Shown here: positions 41,133-54,505 of the stretch, in pieces
How the letters are laid out: every line of letters begins with the position of its first letter
How positions within the stretch are numbered: the stretch's first letter is position 1
Assembly (NCBI RefSeq): GCF_048270265.1
Contig: NZ_JBLWTD010000009.1
Coordinates: forward strand, 1 to 64,000
Direction: 5' to 3'
Length of the DNA stretch: 64,000 nt
Source: Maricaulis sp048270265
GTDB taxonomy: Bacteria > Pseudomonadota > Alphaproteobacteria > Caulobacterales > Maricaulaceae
Notes under the pieces: generated by a model
The model's database searches: none
What the model saw: only the letters and a program-made list of their open reading frames with translations
What the model was told of the DNA's origin: nothing
Translations under genes and position numbers: made by a program

Positions 41133-42002
41133 GTGAGGCGATATCGCTTGTCCAGTCCTGAAACATCCCCCTCAGCAGGCCTCGGCCTGAAGCCGGAGCA
41201 TTTTCGCCCGGCGCTGGACGAGCAGACAGCCGGCCTGTGGTTCGAGGTTCATCCCGAGAACTACATGTCGGCTGGCGGCCCGCGCCTGGCATGGCTGGAC
41301 GCCATCCGGGCGCAGCGTCCGCTATCGCTTCACGGGGTGGGGATGTCCCTGGGCGGGCTGGAACCGCCCGATCCGGAGCATCTGAAGCGCTGGAAACGCC
41401 TGCTGGAACGCTATGAGCCGGTGCGGATTTCAGAGCATCTGGCCTGGTCGGTTCATTCCGGCATCTATTTCAATGACCTTCTGCCAACCCCGATGACCCG
41501 CGCGGCGCTTGATCGCTTCTGTTCGCATGTCGATGCGATGCAGACGGCGCTGGGGTGTCAGGTCCTGATCGAAAACCCGTCGCGCTATCTGCCCCTGCGC
41601 GAGGAAATCCCCGAGGCGGAGTTTCTCGCCGAGACCGTGCGCCGCACCGGCTGCGGCCTGTTGCTCGACGTCAATAATCTGCATGTCAGCGCCCATAATC
41701 TCGGTTTCGACATTCCGGCCTGGCTCGATACGATTCCCGCCTCCGCCGTTGGTGAAATCCACCTGGCCGGGCACGAGGCCGATGCCGCGCTGGGCGGGGA
41801 ATTGCTGATTGATACGCATGGTGCCCCCATCGCCGACCCGGTCTGGGCACTGTACCAGGCGGTGATCGAGCGCATCGGCCCGCGGCCGGTGCTGATCGAA
41901 CGCGACAATAACCTGCCCGCCTTCAGCGAGCTCCTGGCCGAGCGCGAGCAGGCCCAGGGCGTGCTGGATGCGGCGCTGGAAAAGGCGGACGCCGATGTCT
42001 GA
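41133..42002 (+). CDS. bufB: BufB, multinuclear non-heme iron oxidase (DUF692/MNIO)
   Basis: The product is 289 residues and a TIM-barrel MNIO enzyme. Likely iron ligands lie in LSLHGVGMSLGG, ISEHLAWS, VLIENPSRY, LLLDVNNLHVSA, GEIHLAGHEAD and LLIDTHG, all well preserved. In characterised bufferin systems it converts precursor cysteines to thiooxazole-type groups. GTG 41133 lacks a clear ribosome site. A TTG at 41148 has GTGAGG nine bases upstream and would give MSSPETS, so the start is uncertain. It overlaps bufC by eight bases. Confidence 0.92.
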   Translation: MRRYRLSSPETSPSAGLGLKPEHFRPALDEQTAGLWFEVHPENYMSAGGPRLAWLDAIRAQRPLSLHGVGMSLGGLEPPDPEHLKRWKRLLERYEPVRISEHLAWSVHSGIYFNDLLPTPMTRAALDRFCSHVDAMQTALGCQVLIENPSRYLPLREEIPEAEFLAETVRRTGCGLLLDVNNLHVSAHNLGFDIPAWLDTIPASAVGEIHLAGHEADAALGGELLIDTHGAPIADPVWALYQAVIERIGPRPVLIERDNNLPAFSELLAEREQAQGVLDAALEKADADV

Positions 42003-42750
42003 TCATTTCCACGAAGATTTCGCCGCCGCGATCCGTTCCGGCGATCCAGCAGCCATCGAGGCCCGTCTCACCACGCCGTCGGCGCTGCGGCGGATGGCGG
42101 TCTACCGCAATAATATCGTGCACGGGATCAGCGAGGCCCTGCGGGCCGCCTACCCGGCTGTGGCGCGGCTGGTCGGGACCGAATTCTTCGCAAGCATGGC
42201 GCGGGCCTTTTGGGAGGTGTCGCCGCCGGTCGAACCGTCACTGAGCCTGTATGGCGCCGGTTTCGCGGACTTTATCGCAGGCTACGCGCCGGCTGAGGCC
42301 CTGGTCTATCTCCCCGATATCGCCCGTCTCGATCGTGCCTGGCTCGAGGCGCACCATGCCAGCGACCTGCCGGCCCTCGGCCCGGGTCAGATTGCCGGCC
42401 TGCCGCCGCAGGATCTGCCGCAGCTGGCGCCTGGGCTGCATCCCTCTGTCAGCCTCTGGTCTTCCTCCTGGCCGGTCTATGAGGTCTGGCGCAGCAATCG
42501 CGAGGGTGCAGAGCCGGTGCAGACGATGCTCACGCCGGATCCTGAATTTGCCCTGGTCTGGCGACATGGCGGCGTGGTCCGGTATCGCGCCCTGACACCG
42601 GGCGAAAACGCGTTCTTCAACGCCCTGGCGCAGGGGCAAAGCCTTGAATCGGCCGCCGAAAGCCTCCTTTCGCTGGACCCTGCCGGCGATGCAGCTGCGC
42701 TGTTCGGCGAAGCCCTCACCCATTCCATCCTCAAAGGGAGTACATCATGA
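41995..42750 (+). CDS. bufC: BufC partner protein (DUF2063)
   Basis: The product is 251 residues. The N-terminal DUF2063 domain has RRMAVYRNNIVHGISEALRAAYPAVARLVG, FFASMARAFW and LPDIARLDRAWLEAHHA. The C-terminal half (ALVWRHGGVVRYRALTPGENAFFNAL) is a winged-helix-like region typical of these partners, which deliver the precursor to the MNIO enzyme. It overlaps bufB upstream (8 bases) and the DoxX gene downstream (ATGA). Confidence 0.9.
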   Translation: MSDHFHEDFAAAIRSGDPAAIEARLTTPSALRRMAVYRNNIVHGISEALRAAYPAVARLVGTEFFASMARAFWEVSPPVEPSLSLYGAGFADFIAGYAPAEALVYLPDIARLDRAWLEAHHASDLPALGPGQIAGLPPQDLPQLAPGLHPSVSLWSSSWPVYEVWRSNREGAEPVQTMLTPDPEFALVWRHGGVVRYRALTPGENAFFNALAQGQSLESAAESLLSLDPAGDAAALFGEALTHSILKGSTS

Positions 42751-43304
42751 GTTTTCCGGCAACCGCCGCGCGCCTGCTCGCGCGCAGCCATGCAGCCTAT
42801 CAGGGCCTGTTCGAGCGGGGGCGGACTCTCCTGGCAGGCGATCTCCTGCCCCTCCTTGCGCGCCTCACCCTGGCGGGCGTGTTCTGGCGCTCGCTCCTGA
42901 CCAAGGTCCAGACCTTTGGCCTGTTCGGTTACACCGAAATGATCAATGATTTCGCGGTGCAGCGCTTCCATCTGCGTCTGCCCGAGCTCCCTTTGAGCCT
43001 GAAGGCTTCAACCTTCAACCTGTTCGAGAATGAATACGCGCTCCCCCTGATCCCGACGGAGATCGCCGCCTGGATGGCGACCCTGGCGGAATTCACCTTT
43101 CCGATCCTGCTTGTGCTGGGTGTCCTGACCCGCGCCTCGGCGCTGGCCCTGCTCGGCATGACCGTGGTGATCCAGCTGTTTGTCTATCCGGACGCCTGGT
43201 GGGGAACGCATGCCCTGTGGGTTGTGCTGGCGGTCTATATCGCGGCGTACGGCCCTGGCCGGCTTTCGATTGACCATTGGGCCGGGCCGCGGTTCGCGCG
43301 TTAG
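42747..43304 (+). CDS. DoxX-family membrane protein of the bufferin operon
   Basis: The product is 185 residues with four hydrophobic helices. It has LLPLLARLTLAGVFWRSLLTKVQ near the start and FTFPILLVLGVLTRASALALLGMTVVI, both typical of DoxX. DoxX proteins are regularly encoded with bufferin genes; the role there, perhaps redox linkage to the quinone pool, is unproven. It is coupled to bufC by an ATGA overlap. Confidence 0.9.
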   Translation: MSFPATAARLLARSHAAYQGLFERGRTLLAGDLLPLLARLTLAGVFWRSLLTKVQTFGLFGYTEMINDFAVQRFHLRLPELPLSLKASTFNLFENEYALPLIPTEIAAWMATLAEFTFPILLVLGVLTRASALALLGMTVVIQLFVYPDAWWGTHALWVVLAVYIAAYGPGRLSIDHWAGPRFAR

Positions 43305-43390
43305 GTGCATTCGATTGCCAGTGTGACGGCCACCGGGCATGCTTGCCCCGAGACGGTCTCCAATGGAGTCCGGGGCAAGTGGGGACTGGC

Positions 43391-43819
43391 ATGCAGGAAA
43401 CAAGAACGACGGCTCGCGCCGAGCGGTTCATGCCCGACTGGATTGTCGGCGCGGCGATCCGCTGGTCGCTGATCCCGGGGCTGTGGGCCTGGGGCCGGGC
43501 GCATGCCGGGGACTGGCCGGATGTGGTCCCCTCGGTCGTCAGTGCGGCCCGGATCTGGGCCGTGCCTTTCATCACGCCGGAACAATTGGCCCAGGCCGCT
43601 GTCTGGGGTGCGCATCTGGCCGCAGCCATGCTGGCGGTCGGGTTTCTCACGCGTTTTGTCGGGCTTGCGCTCCTCCTGGCGACGGCGGTCTTTGCCTGGT
43701 GGGTCGCACCGCAGGCCTGGACGAGCGCGGCCGTGTATGGCGCGCTGGCCTTCTATCTGTGCGTTCGCGGCGGCGGCGCGTTGTCGGTCGACGGCGCCAT
43801 CGTGGCGACCCTGCGCTAG
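43391..43819 (+). CDS. Second DoxX-like membrane protein at the end of the bufferin operon
   Basis: The product is 142 residues with four hydrophobic helices. The pattern AVWGAHLAAAMLAVGFLTRFVGLALLLATAV matches the DoxX core, while the first helix is atypical (WSLIPGLWAWGRAHAGDW). It starts 86 bases after the first DoxX gene, without a terminator between them, so it is probably co-transcribed. It may form a complex with the first DoxX protein. The AT-rich stretch after the stop (43850-43880) probably holds the promoter of the next gene. Confidence 0.78.
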   Translation: MQETRTTARAERFMPDWIVGAAIRWSLIPGLWAWGRAHAGDWPDVVPSVVSAARIWAVPFITPEQLAQAAVWGAHLAAAMLAVGFLTRFVGLALLLATAVFAWWVAPQAWTSAAVYGALAFYLCVRGGGALSVDGAIVATLR

Positions 43820-43954
43820 GAAAAGCCCCTCTTCTATTTTAAAAGGTAAACGATTTCATAATGATGCATTATTGATGATTTGATCGGATCGAGCTTCATC
43901 GACACTATTCCGCAAGTTCGCCCCCATTGGGCAGGTTGTTGAATTGGAAATGTG

Positions 43955-45553
43955 ATGTCGTCGGGACTTGAGGAGCGGTTGAAGAAAGCCCTGGCGGGCC
44001 GCTCCCCGGCGGAAATGAACGAGTTTCAGTTTCTCAACCTCGAAATGGTCAAGGTCGAGACCGGCGACCGCTGGATCGAGGTCCGCAAGAAGATCTATAG
44101 CGTCGCGTCGCATTTCGTCGAAAAACGGGTGCATCCCGACGACGTCGTGGTGCGCTGCCGTGGCGGCTTCATCCTGATTTTCGCGCATTTGTCGGCAGAG
44201 GAATCTCGGGCCCGGCTCGAAGTCCTTTCGGAGGAGCTCAATGTGTTCTTCCTCGGGGACCAGATTCTCAAAAATCTCGATATCAATGCGTGCGCGCGCA
44301 CGGTCAATGCGGCCGAATTCGCAAAATTCATCCAGATGAGCGCCCAGGCCGATCCCGCCGAAGCCAGTGCCGGCGGGCGCCGGCGGGTGGCGAAGGCGCC
44401 TGATGAAGCATCCGGCAAGGATGCCAAATGGACCCGGGACGGCCAGCGTGACCAGGCCAGCACCGTGCTTGGACGCGAAGCTGGATCGCCGGTTCCCGAG
44501 GCCGTCGCCCGATGGGTAGGAGGCGAGGCCACTTCGCCAGCATTGAAGCGCGACCTGCAGCAGGAGGCCCGAAACGCAGACAAGGCGCCAGGGCGATGGC
44601 GGGCGGGTCCGGTTTCAAAATCGTCTCAACCGCAATACCCCCTTGGCGTGGTGGCCGGCCGCGCCGGCGCCGGGGGCGACCACCGGATTGCGCACTCGAC
44701 CGATGATGAGGCGGTCAGTTTGATGAGTGAGCCCGCGCTGGCGGAACCGATGCCGATCGATGTCCCCCGGCAATGGGATGATATCATTTTCAAGCCGTGC
44801 TGGGATGCGCTGCACAATGCGGTCTGTTCCAACATCTGTCTGGCCCGGCGCTTCAAGGATGGCGCCGTGTATTATGGTCGGGACACGCTGCTGGACAGTC
44901 GCGCCCCCGACCAGCACACCGCGCTTGATCGCGCCGTGGCGATCGCCGCCCAGCGCGGCTTTCAAAAAATGTATGTCCGCGGCGACAACTGCAATATCTG
45001 CATCCCGGTTCACTACGACACGATTCGCACTGTCGCTGACCGCGTCAGCTACTTCTCGATTCTCCAAGTCGTGCCTGTGCATCTGCGGCGGCACTTCTTC
45101 TTGAGGGTTGACCATATTCCCGGCGATGCACCGCTGGCGCAGATGCAGGATATGTTTCGCTCGATGAAGTGGTTCGGGTCGAACCTGTTCGCCACCGTTC
45201 CTTTCGACCAGACAGATCTCAGCCGGTTTGAGGATTGCGGCATCGATATATTCGGAGCTGATATCCCTGCCGCTGTCCGCGCCGGTGAAATCTCCGACGC
45301 GCATATCGAATTCCTCGACCGGAGAACCAAGGCTGCCGAGCAGCAAGGGGCCGGAACGGCCCTCAACCAGGTTGACAGTTTCGAGGCACTGGTCGCCGGC
45401 ATCAGTGTTGGCGTGCGCGGATTTGCCGGCGATGCGGTCGGCACCGATTCCGTTTTGCCGGTGCCCGAACATGAGGTTCCGTTCGCAACATTGCTGGAAC
45501 GCGCCGAGGCTATACGCGACTCTGACCGCGCACTGCTGGGGTGTGTGAGCTAG
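43955..45553 (+). CDS. Hypothetical protein, possibly degenerate GGDEF-EAL, long form
   Basis: The product is about 532 residues. The N-terminal 125 residues resemble a cyclase-fold (GGDEF) domain reduced to VRCRGGFILIFAHLS. A polar, poorly conserved linker of about 140 residues follows. The C-terminal 260 residues follow EAL-domain order (WDDIIFKPCWDALHN, IPVHYDTI, RRHFFLRVDHIPG, MFRSMKWFGSNLF, GIDIFGADI) but lack the EAL glutamate and metal ligands. It cannot be an active cyclic-di-GMP enzyme and may be a nucleotide sensor or scaffold. A GTG at 43952 precedes the ATG. A paralogue follows. Confidence 0.6.
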   Translation: MSSGLEERLKKALAGRSPAEMNEFQFLNLEMVKVETGDRWIEVRKKIYSVASHFVEKRVHPDDVVVRCRGGFILIFAHLSAEESRARLEVLSEELNVFFLGDQILKNLDINACARTVNAAEFAKFIQMSAQADPAEASAGGRRRVAKAPDEASGKDAKWTRDGQRDQASTVLGREAGSPVPEAVARWVGGEATSPALKRDLQQEARNADKAPGRWRAGPVSKSSQPQYPLGVVAGRAGAGGDHRIAHSTDDEAVSLMSEPALAEPMPIDVPRQWDDIIFKPCWDALHNAVCSNICLARRFKDGAVYYGRDTLLDSRAPDQHTALDRAVAIAAQRGFQKMYVRGDNCNICIPVHYDTIRTVADRVSYFSILQVVPVHLRRHFFLRVDHIPGDAPLAQMQDMFRSMKWFGSNLFATVPFDQTDLSRFEDCGIDIFGADIPAAVRAGEISDAHIEFLDRRTKAAEQQGAGTALNQVDSFEALVAGISVGVRGFAGDAVGTDSVLPVPEHEVPFATLLERAEAIRDSDRALLGCVS

Positions 45554-45664
45554 GCGCCCTGCACCGGACGCCGCCAGCCGGTCTGCAAAAGCCTGACCAG
45601 CGCCTGTCGTAACTGTCTGTTTGCACTCACGGGTGTTTACTGGCGCGGCTGGAGCAGGAACGCG

Positions 45665-46939
45665 ATGCAGCCCGAACTCAAAATGAAGCTCAAACTGGCA
45701 CTCGCGGGGCGCGCGAAGGTCGAGATGGGGCAGTTTCAGTTTCTCAATCTCGAGGAAGTGAAACAACGTGCTGGCCCGGACTGGCCCAATCTGCGCACCA
45801 AGATCTATGATGTCAGCGCCCATTTCATCGAAAAGCGGCTCGACCCAGACGATGTGATCTTCCGCTGCCAAGGCGGGTTTCTCATCATTTTCAGCGTTTT
45901 GAGCGGCGATGATGCAGCGCAGAAAGTCGCGGACATCACGGCTGAACTCTGCACATTCTTCCTCGGAGACCGGGCGATGCAAGTGCTCAAAATCGGGTCG
46001 GAATCCCGCAGCGTTTCGACCGAGGAGTTCCTGGAAATCATTACCCGGTCACAGCCGCAGGAATCCGAAATGCGGCCGGCCAGCACCCCTGATAGTGCGG
46101 CGGCAAGTGGCGAGGCCCGGCCGGTGCCGCGCTGGACAGAGTCTGCCAGCAAGGCCCGGGCGACGCCCTGGGACGAGATTGTCTTCAAGCCCTGTTGGGA
46201 TGCCCGCAATAATGCTGTCACCCACCATCTCTGCGTCGCCCGCCGGGTGATCAATGGCTGGCCGGCCTACGGCCGTGAGACCTTTCCGGTGTTCGATTCC
46301 CGTCCGCTCAACCGGCTGCTTGACCATTCCGTAGCGAAGGCCGCCCAGCGCGGATTCCAGCGCGTCCATGCCGGGGGGGGCAGCTGCGGCATTATCATCC
46401 CGGTTCACTACGACACGATTTCCTCGCTCTCCGAGCGGATGCAGTATTTCGCGATCCTGCAGGCGGTGCCGGTACCGATCCGGCGGCATTTTCAGTTGCG
46501 GATCGATGCGATCCCCGATGGCGCGCCTGTGGCGCAGATGCAGGAACTGTTTCGCTCGATGATCCCGTTCGGGTCGCAGATCATCGCGCGGCTGCCCTAT
46601 GGTGTCAGTGATCTGCGCCGTTTCGAGGGCAGCGGTGTCGGGGCATTCGGGACTGAAATTCCCTACCGGCTGGGTGATGGTGAAGTCTCGACGACCACGG
46701 TTCAGGCTGTGCTGGCGCTCGTGACGGCAGCCCAGTTGCTCAAGGCCGAAACGTTTTTGACGCAGATCGAGAACGCGTCCCTGCTGGGCGCCTCGGTCAG
46801 CGCCGGCGTGCGGCTGTTCAGCGGCGATCTGATCGGGCCTGACCAGCCGGCCCCGGAGCCGGCCCGGCCGCTTGAATTCAACGAGATTGTACACAGGCCC
46901 GTGCCGCCAGACGATGAGGCGCACATCGTACGTATCTGA
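45665..46939 (+). CDS. Hypothetical protein, possibly degenerate GGDEF-EAL, short form
   Basis: The 424-residue product is a clear paralogue of the preceding protein: MGQFQFLNLEEVK, KIYDVSAHFIEKRLDPDDV, FRCQGGFLIIFSVLS, WDEIVFKPCWDARNNAV, AAQRGFQRVHAGGGS, IPVHYDTISSLSERM and RRHFQLRIDAIPDG. The linker is about 100 residues shorter. No EAL or GGDEF catalytic residues are seen. It starts 111 bases after the first copy, so the pair may share a transcript. A candidate promoter for sucC begins 26 bases after its stop. Confidence 0.62.
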   Translation: MQPELKMKLKLALAGRAKVEMGQFQFLNLEEVKQRAGPDWPNLRTKIYDVSAHFIEKRLDPDDVIFRCQGGFLIIFSVLSGDDAAQKVADITAELCTFFLGDRAMQVLKIGSESRSVSTEEFLEIITRSQPQESEMRPASTPDSAAASGEARPVPRWTESASKARATPWDEIVFKPCWDARNNAVTHHLCVARRVINGWPAYGRETFPVFDSRPLNRLLDHSVAKAAQRGFQRVHAGGGSCGIIIPVHYDTISSLSERMQYFAILQAVPVPIRRHFQLRIDAIPDGAPVAQMQELFRSMIPFGSQIIARLPYGVSDLRRFEGSGVGAFGTEIPYRLGDGEVSTTTVQAVLALVTAAQLLKAETFLTQIENASLLGASVSAGVRLFSGDLIGPDQPAPEPARPLEFNEIVHRPVPPDDEAHIVRI

Positions 46940-46964
46940 TTGAATCCCGACCCGTGTGAAGCCA

Positions 46965-46992
46965 TTGCGCTGACGTGGGCGGGTGTTATAAG
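46965..46992 (+). promoter_or_regulatory. Candidate promoter of sucCD
   Basis: TTGCGC (46965-46970) and TATAAG (46987-46992) are spaced by 16 bases and lie about 55 bases upstream of the sucC start. This is a sequence match only. Confidence 0.35.
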
Positions 46993-47044
46993 GCGGGTCT
47001 CACCCGGCCTATCTGTCGTTCTCTCCCCCGCGAGGCCCGCACAC

Positions 47045-48244
47045 ATGAATATCCATGAACACCAGGCGAAAGCCGTCCTGAAAAGCTTTGGCGCTCCGGT
47101 CGCTGAAGGCGTTGCGATTTTCTCCGTCGACGAGGCCAAGGCCGCCGCCGACCAGCTCCCCGGACCGCTCTGGGTCGTCAAATCCCAGATCCATGCCGGT
47201 GGACGCGGCAAGGGCAAGTTCAAGGAACTCGGCCCCGACGCCAAGGGCGGTGTACGCCTGGCCTTCTCGAAAGAGGATGTGGTCAAGAACGCGAAAGAAA
47301 TGCTCGGCAATACGCTGGTCACCCACCAGACCGGCCCGGCCGGCAAACAGGTCAACCGCCTCTATATCGAGGACGGCGCCGACATCGAGCGCGAACTCTA
47401 TCTCTCCATCCTGGTCAATCGCGAAACCGGCAAGGTTGCCTTCGTGGTCTCGACCGAGGGCGGAATGGATATCGAGGATGTCGCGCATTCGACCCCGGAA
47501 AAAATCCAGACCCTGAATATCGAACCGCTCGCCGGTGTCACCGACGCCGATGCGGAACGGATTTCGGACGCGCTGAAGCTGACCGGTGCCGCCCGGACTG
47601 ACATGGGTTCGCTGGCGAAAATCCTCTACAAGGCCTTCACCGAGAAAGACATGAGCATGCTCGAGGTCAATCCGCTGATCGTCATGAAGGACGGTCATCT
47701 GCGGGTGCTCGACGCCAAGGTCTCCTTCGACGGCAATGCCCTCTTCCGCCATCCCGACATTCTCGCCCTGCGCGACGAGACGGAAGAAGACGCCAAGGAA
47801 ATCGAAGCCTCCAAGCATGACCTCGCCTATGTCGCCCTCGATGGTGATATCGGCTGCATGGTCAATGGTGCCGGCCTCGCCATGGCGACGATGGACATCA
47901 TCAAGCTCTATGGCGCCGAGCCGGCCAACTTCCTCGATGTCGGTGGCGGTGCCACGACCGAGAAGGTCACGGCGGCCTTCAAGATCATCACCGCTGACCC
48001 GAACGTCAAAGGCATTCTGGTCAATATCTTCGGCGGCATCATGCGCTGCGACGTCATCGCCGAGGGCGTGGTCGCCGCGGTGAAGGAAGTCGGGCTGAAG
48101 GTTCCCCTCGTGGTGCGCCTCGAGGGCACGAATGTCGCGCTCGGCAAGAAGATCATCAATGAATCCGGTCTCAATGTGATCGCTGCGGACGATCTCGATG
48201 ACGCAGCCCAGAAGATTGTCGCCGCCGTGAAGGAGGCCAAATAG
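47045..48244 (+). CDS. sucC: Succinyl-CoA synthetase beta subunit (ADP-forming)
   Basis: ATP-grasp subunit that makes succinate and ATP from succinyl-CoA with SucD. The 399-residue product begins MNIHEHQAKAVLKSFG, the family start, and has the ATP-grasp segment KSQIHAGGRGKGKF, EVNPLIV, MVNGAGLAMATMD and FLDVGGGATTEKV, plus NIFGGIMRCDVIAEG. Frames upstream of ATG 47045 read on but are not needed. The stop is directly followed by the sucD ATG. Confidence 0.98.
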   Translation: MNIHEHQAKAVLKSFGAPVAEGVAIFSVDEAKAAADQLPGPLWVVKSQIHAGGRGKGKFKELGPDAKGGVRLAFSKEDVVKNAKEMLGNTLVTHQTGPAGKQVNRLYIEDGADIERELYLSILVNRETGKVAFVVSTEGGMDIEDVAHSTPEKIQTLNIEPLAGVTDADAERISDALKLTGAARTDMGSLAKILYKAFTEKDMSMLEVNPLIVMKDGHLRVLDAKVSFDGNALFRHPDILALRDETEEDAKEIEASKHDLAYVALDGDIGCMVNGAGLAMATMDIIKLYGAEPANFLDVGGGATTEKVTAAFKIITADPNVKGILVNIFGGIMRCDVIAEGVVAAVKEVGLKVPLVVRLEGTNVALGKKIINESGLNVIAADDLDDAAQKIVAAVKEAK

Positions 48245-49153
48245 ATGTCGATCCTCGTCAATAAAGACACCCGGATTATCGTCCAGGGCCTGACCGGCAA
48301 GACCGGTACTTTCCACACCGAACAGGCGCTGGCCTATTACGGCACCAAAATGGTTGGCGGCGTGCACCCGAAAAAGGGTGGCTCGACCTGGTCTTCCGGC
48401 GTTGATGGCGCGGCAAGCCTGCCGATCTTCGCCTCTGTGGCCGAAGCCAAGGAGGCCACCAAGGCCGATGCTTCGGTGATCTATGTGCCGCCTGCAGGGG
48501 CTGGCGCGGCGATCATTGAAGCGATCGACGCGGAAATCCCGTTCATCGTCTGCATCACCGAAGGCATTCCCGTGCTCGACATGGTCCAGGTCAAGGCGCG
48601 GCTGGAGAAATCCAACTCCCGCCTGCTCGGCCCCAATTGCCCGGGTATCCTGACCCCTGAAGAGTGCAAGATCGGCATCATGCCGGGCTCGATCTTCAAA
48701 AAGGGCTCGGTCGGCGTCGTTTCGCGCTCCGGCACTTTGACCTATGAAGCCGTGTTCCAGACCAGCCAGGTCGGCCTTGGCCAGACCACGGCCGTCGGCA
48801 TCGGTGGTGACCCGGTCAAGGGCACCGAATTCATCGACATGCTCGAGCTTTTCCTCGCCGATCCGGAAACCAAGTCGATGATCATGATCGGCGAAATCGG
48901 TGGCTCGGCTGAAGAAGACGCGGCGCAATTCCTCAAGGATGAAGCCAAGAAGGGCCGTTCCAAGCCTACGGTGGGCTTCATCGCCGGGGTCACAGCCCCG
49001 CCAGGCCGCACCATGGGCCATGCAGGCGCCATCGTTTCCGGCGGCAAGGGCGGCGCGGACGACAAGATCGAAGCCATGAAATCGGCCGGTATCACAGTCT
49101 CGCCAAGTCCGGCCCGTCTTGGCACCACGCTGGCGGAATTGCTCAAGGGCTGA
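48245..49153 (+). CDS. sucD: Succinyl-CoA synthetase alpha subunit
   Basis: The product is 302 residues. It has VQGLTGKTGTFHTEQ (CoA-binding), ITEGIPVLDMVQVK, GPNCPGILTPEECKIGIMPG, SRSGTLTYEAV and the phosphorylated histidine region GRTMGHAGAIVSGGKG. The ATG begins at the base after the sucC stop. A rho-independent terminator follows, so sucCD is a two-gene unit separate from sucAB. Confidence 0.98.
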   Translation: MSILVNKDTRIIVQGLTGKTGTFHTEQALAYYGTKMVGGVHPKKGGSTWSSGVDGAASLPIFASVAEAKEATKADASVIYVPPAGAGAAIIEAIDAEIPFIVCITEGIPVLDMVQVKARLEKSNSRLLGPNCPGILTPEECKIGIMPGSIFKKGSVGVVSRSGTLTYEAVFQTSQVGLGQTTAVGIGGDPVKGTEFIDMLELFLADPETKSMIMIGEIGGSAEEDAAQFLKDEAKKGRSKPTVGFIAGVTAPPGRTMGHAGAIVSGGKGGADDKIEAMKSAGITVSPSPARLGTTLAELLKG

Positions 49154-49174
49154 GGCTTTTGACCGAGTTGAAGG

Positions 49175-49208
49175 AGCCGCGCCCGGAACCACTCCGGCGC
49201 GGCTTTTT
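49175..49208 (+). terminator. Rho-independent terminator after sucD
   Basis: AGCCGCGCC (49175-49183) and GGCGCGGCT (49196-49204) make a 9 bp stem followed by a run of T, 21 bases after the sucD stop. Confidence 0.85.
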
Positions 49209-49349
49209 CATGTCTGGCGTCAGCTGTCAGCAAGTTGGCACCAGTCGCCTGCGAAAACCTTCTGTTTTCCACAGAACGGCCATAGATGGTTGTTAACCGT
49301 ATCGGCTTAGTTCCTTACGAATCTTTTTGCGATTTCAGGCCTTCCCCCC

Positions 49350-52334
<2,985 letters not shown>

Positions 52335-52369
52335 CGCCCGGCCTCGCCGCGAACAGGAAAGACACGATC

Positions 52370-53887
<1,518 letters not shown>

Positions 53888-53956
53888 GACACAGAGATGG
53901 TGGAGAGAAGCTGGCCGGGGGAATGACAGAACCAGCGACGGATTGGTGTGGTTGGA

Positions 53957-54391
53957 ATGCAGATCGTACGCTGGACAATCGTGATACTTGCGCTGGGCCG
54001 GGTCACTTACAGCCTGCCCTATTTGCTGGCCGCCTGGGTCGGTGACTGGCTGTTCCTGCCACTGGGTGCGCATGAACCGGCCATCCTGACGGCCTTGCAG
54101 GAAGTGCCCGCCTGGTTGCGCATTATCTGGACCCTTTATATCGGAGGTTTTCTGGCGACCGCTGTCCTGTTGATCGCGGCCTGGCCGAAAGGCATCAATC
54201 TGGCTTTCCTGACCGCCGCCACCGCCGTTGCCCTGGATTTGGGATACTGGGTCTGGATCATCGCCGAACCCCTGTACGTCGCTGTCGACCGGCCGGCCTT
54301 CCTCCTTCACGATGTGATCATGAATCTCGCCAGTTTTGCCACCCTTCTCGGCGCCGCCGCCTTGCGCTATGGGCCGCGACGGTCGGGATGA
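53957..54391 (+). CDS. Hypothetical small membrane protein between sucB and lpd
   Basis: The product is about 144 residues with four hydrophobic helices (IVILALGRVTYSLPYLLAAW, GGFLATAVLLIAAW, AVALDLGYWVWIIAEPL, MNLASFATLLGAAALRYG). It is not a recognised TCA-cycle component. GTG 53948 is an alternative start. It is same-strand with its neighbours and may ride on the sucAB transcript. Confidence 0.65.
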   Translation: MQIVRWTIVILALGRVTYSLPYLLAAWVGDWLFLPLGAHEPAILTALQEVPAWLRIIWTLYIGGFLATAVLLIAAWPKGINLAFLTAATAVALDLGYWVWIIAEPLYVAVDRPAFLLHDVIMNLASFATLLGAAALRYGPRRSG

Positions 54392-54505
54392 CCGCTTGCG
54401 ACGCCCGGTCCGGACAGCAGGGCCGGGTCTTACGTTCGCGGCAAGAAAACTGCATATAGTGAGCGTGTCCGATTTCGACTTTCATTCCGAGCTGTGAGGC
54501 CCAAA

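Noticed and set aside
47009..49192. A 727-codon open frame antisense to sucC and sucD
   Set aside because: It crosses two well-defined genes on the other strand and has no domain-like pattern.
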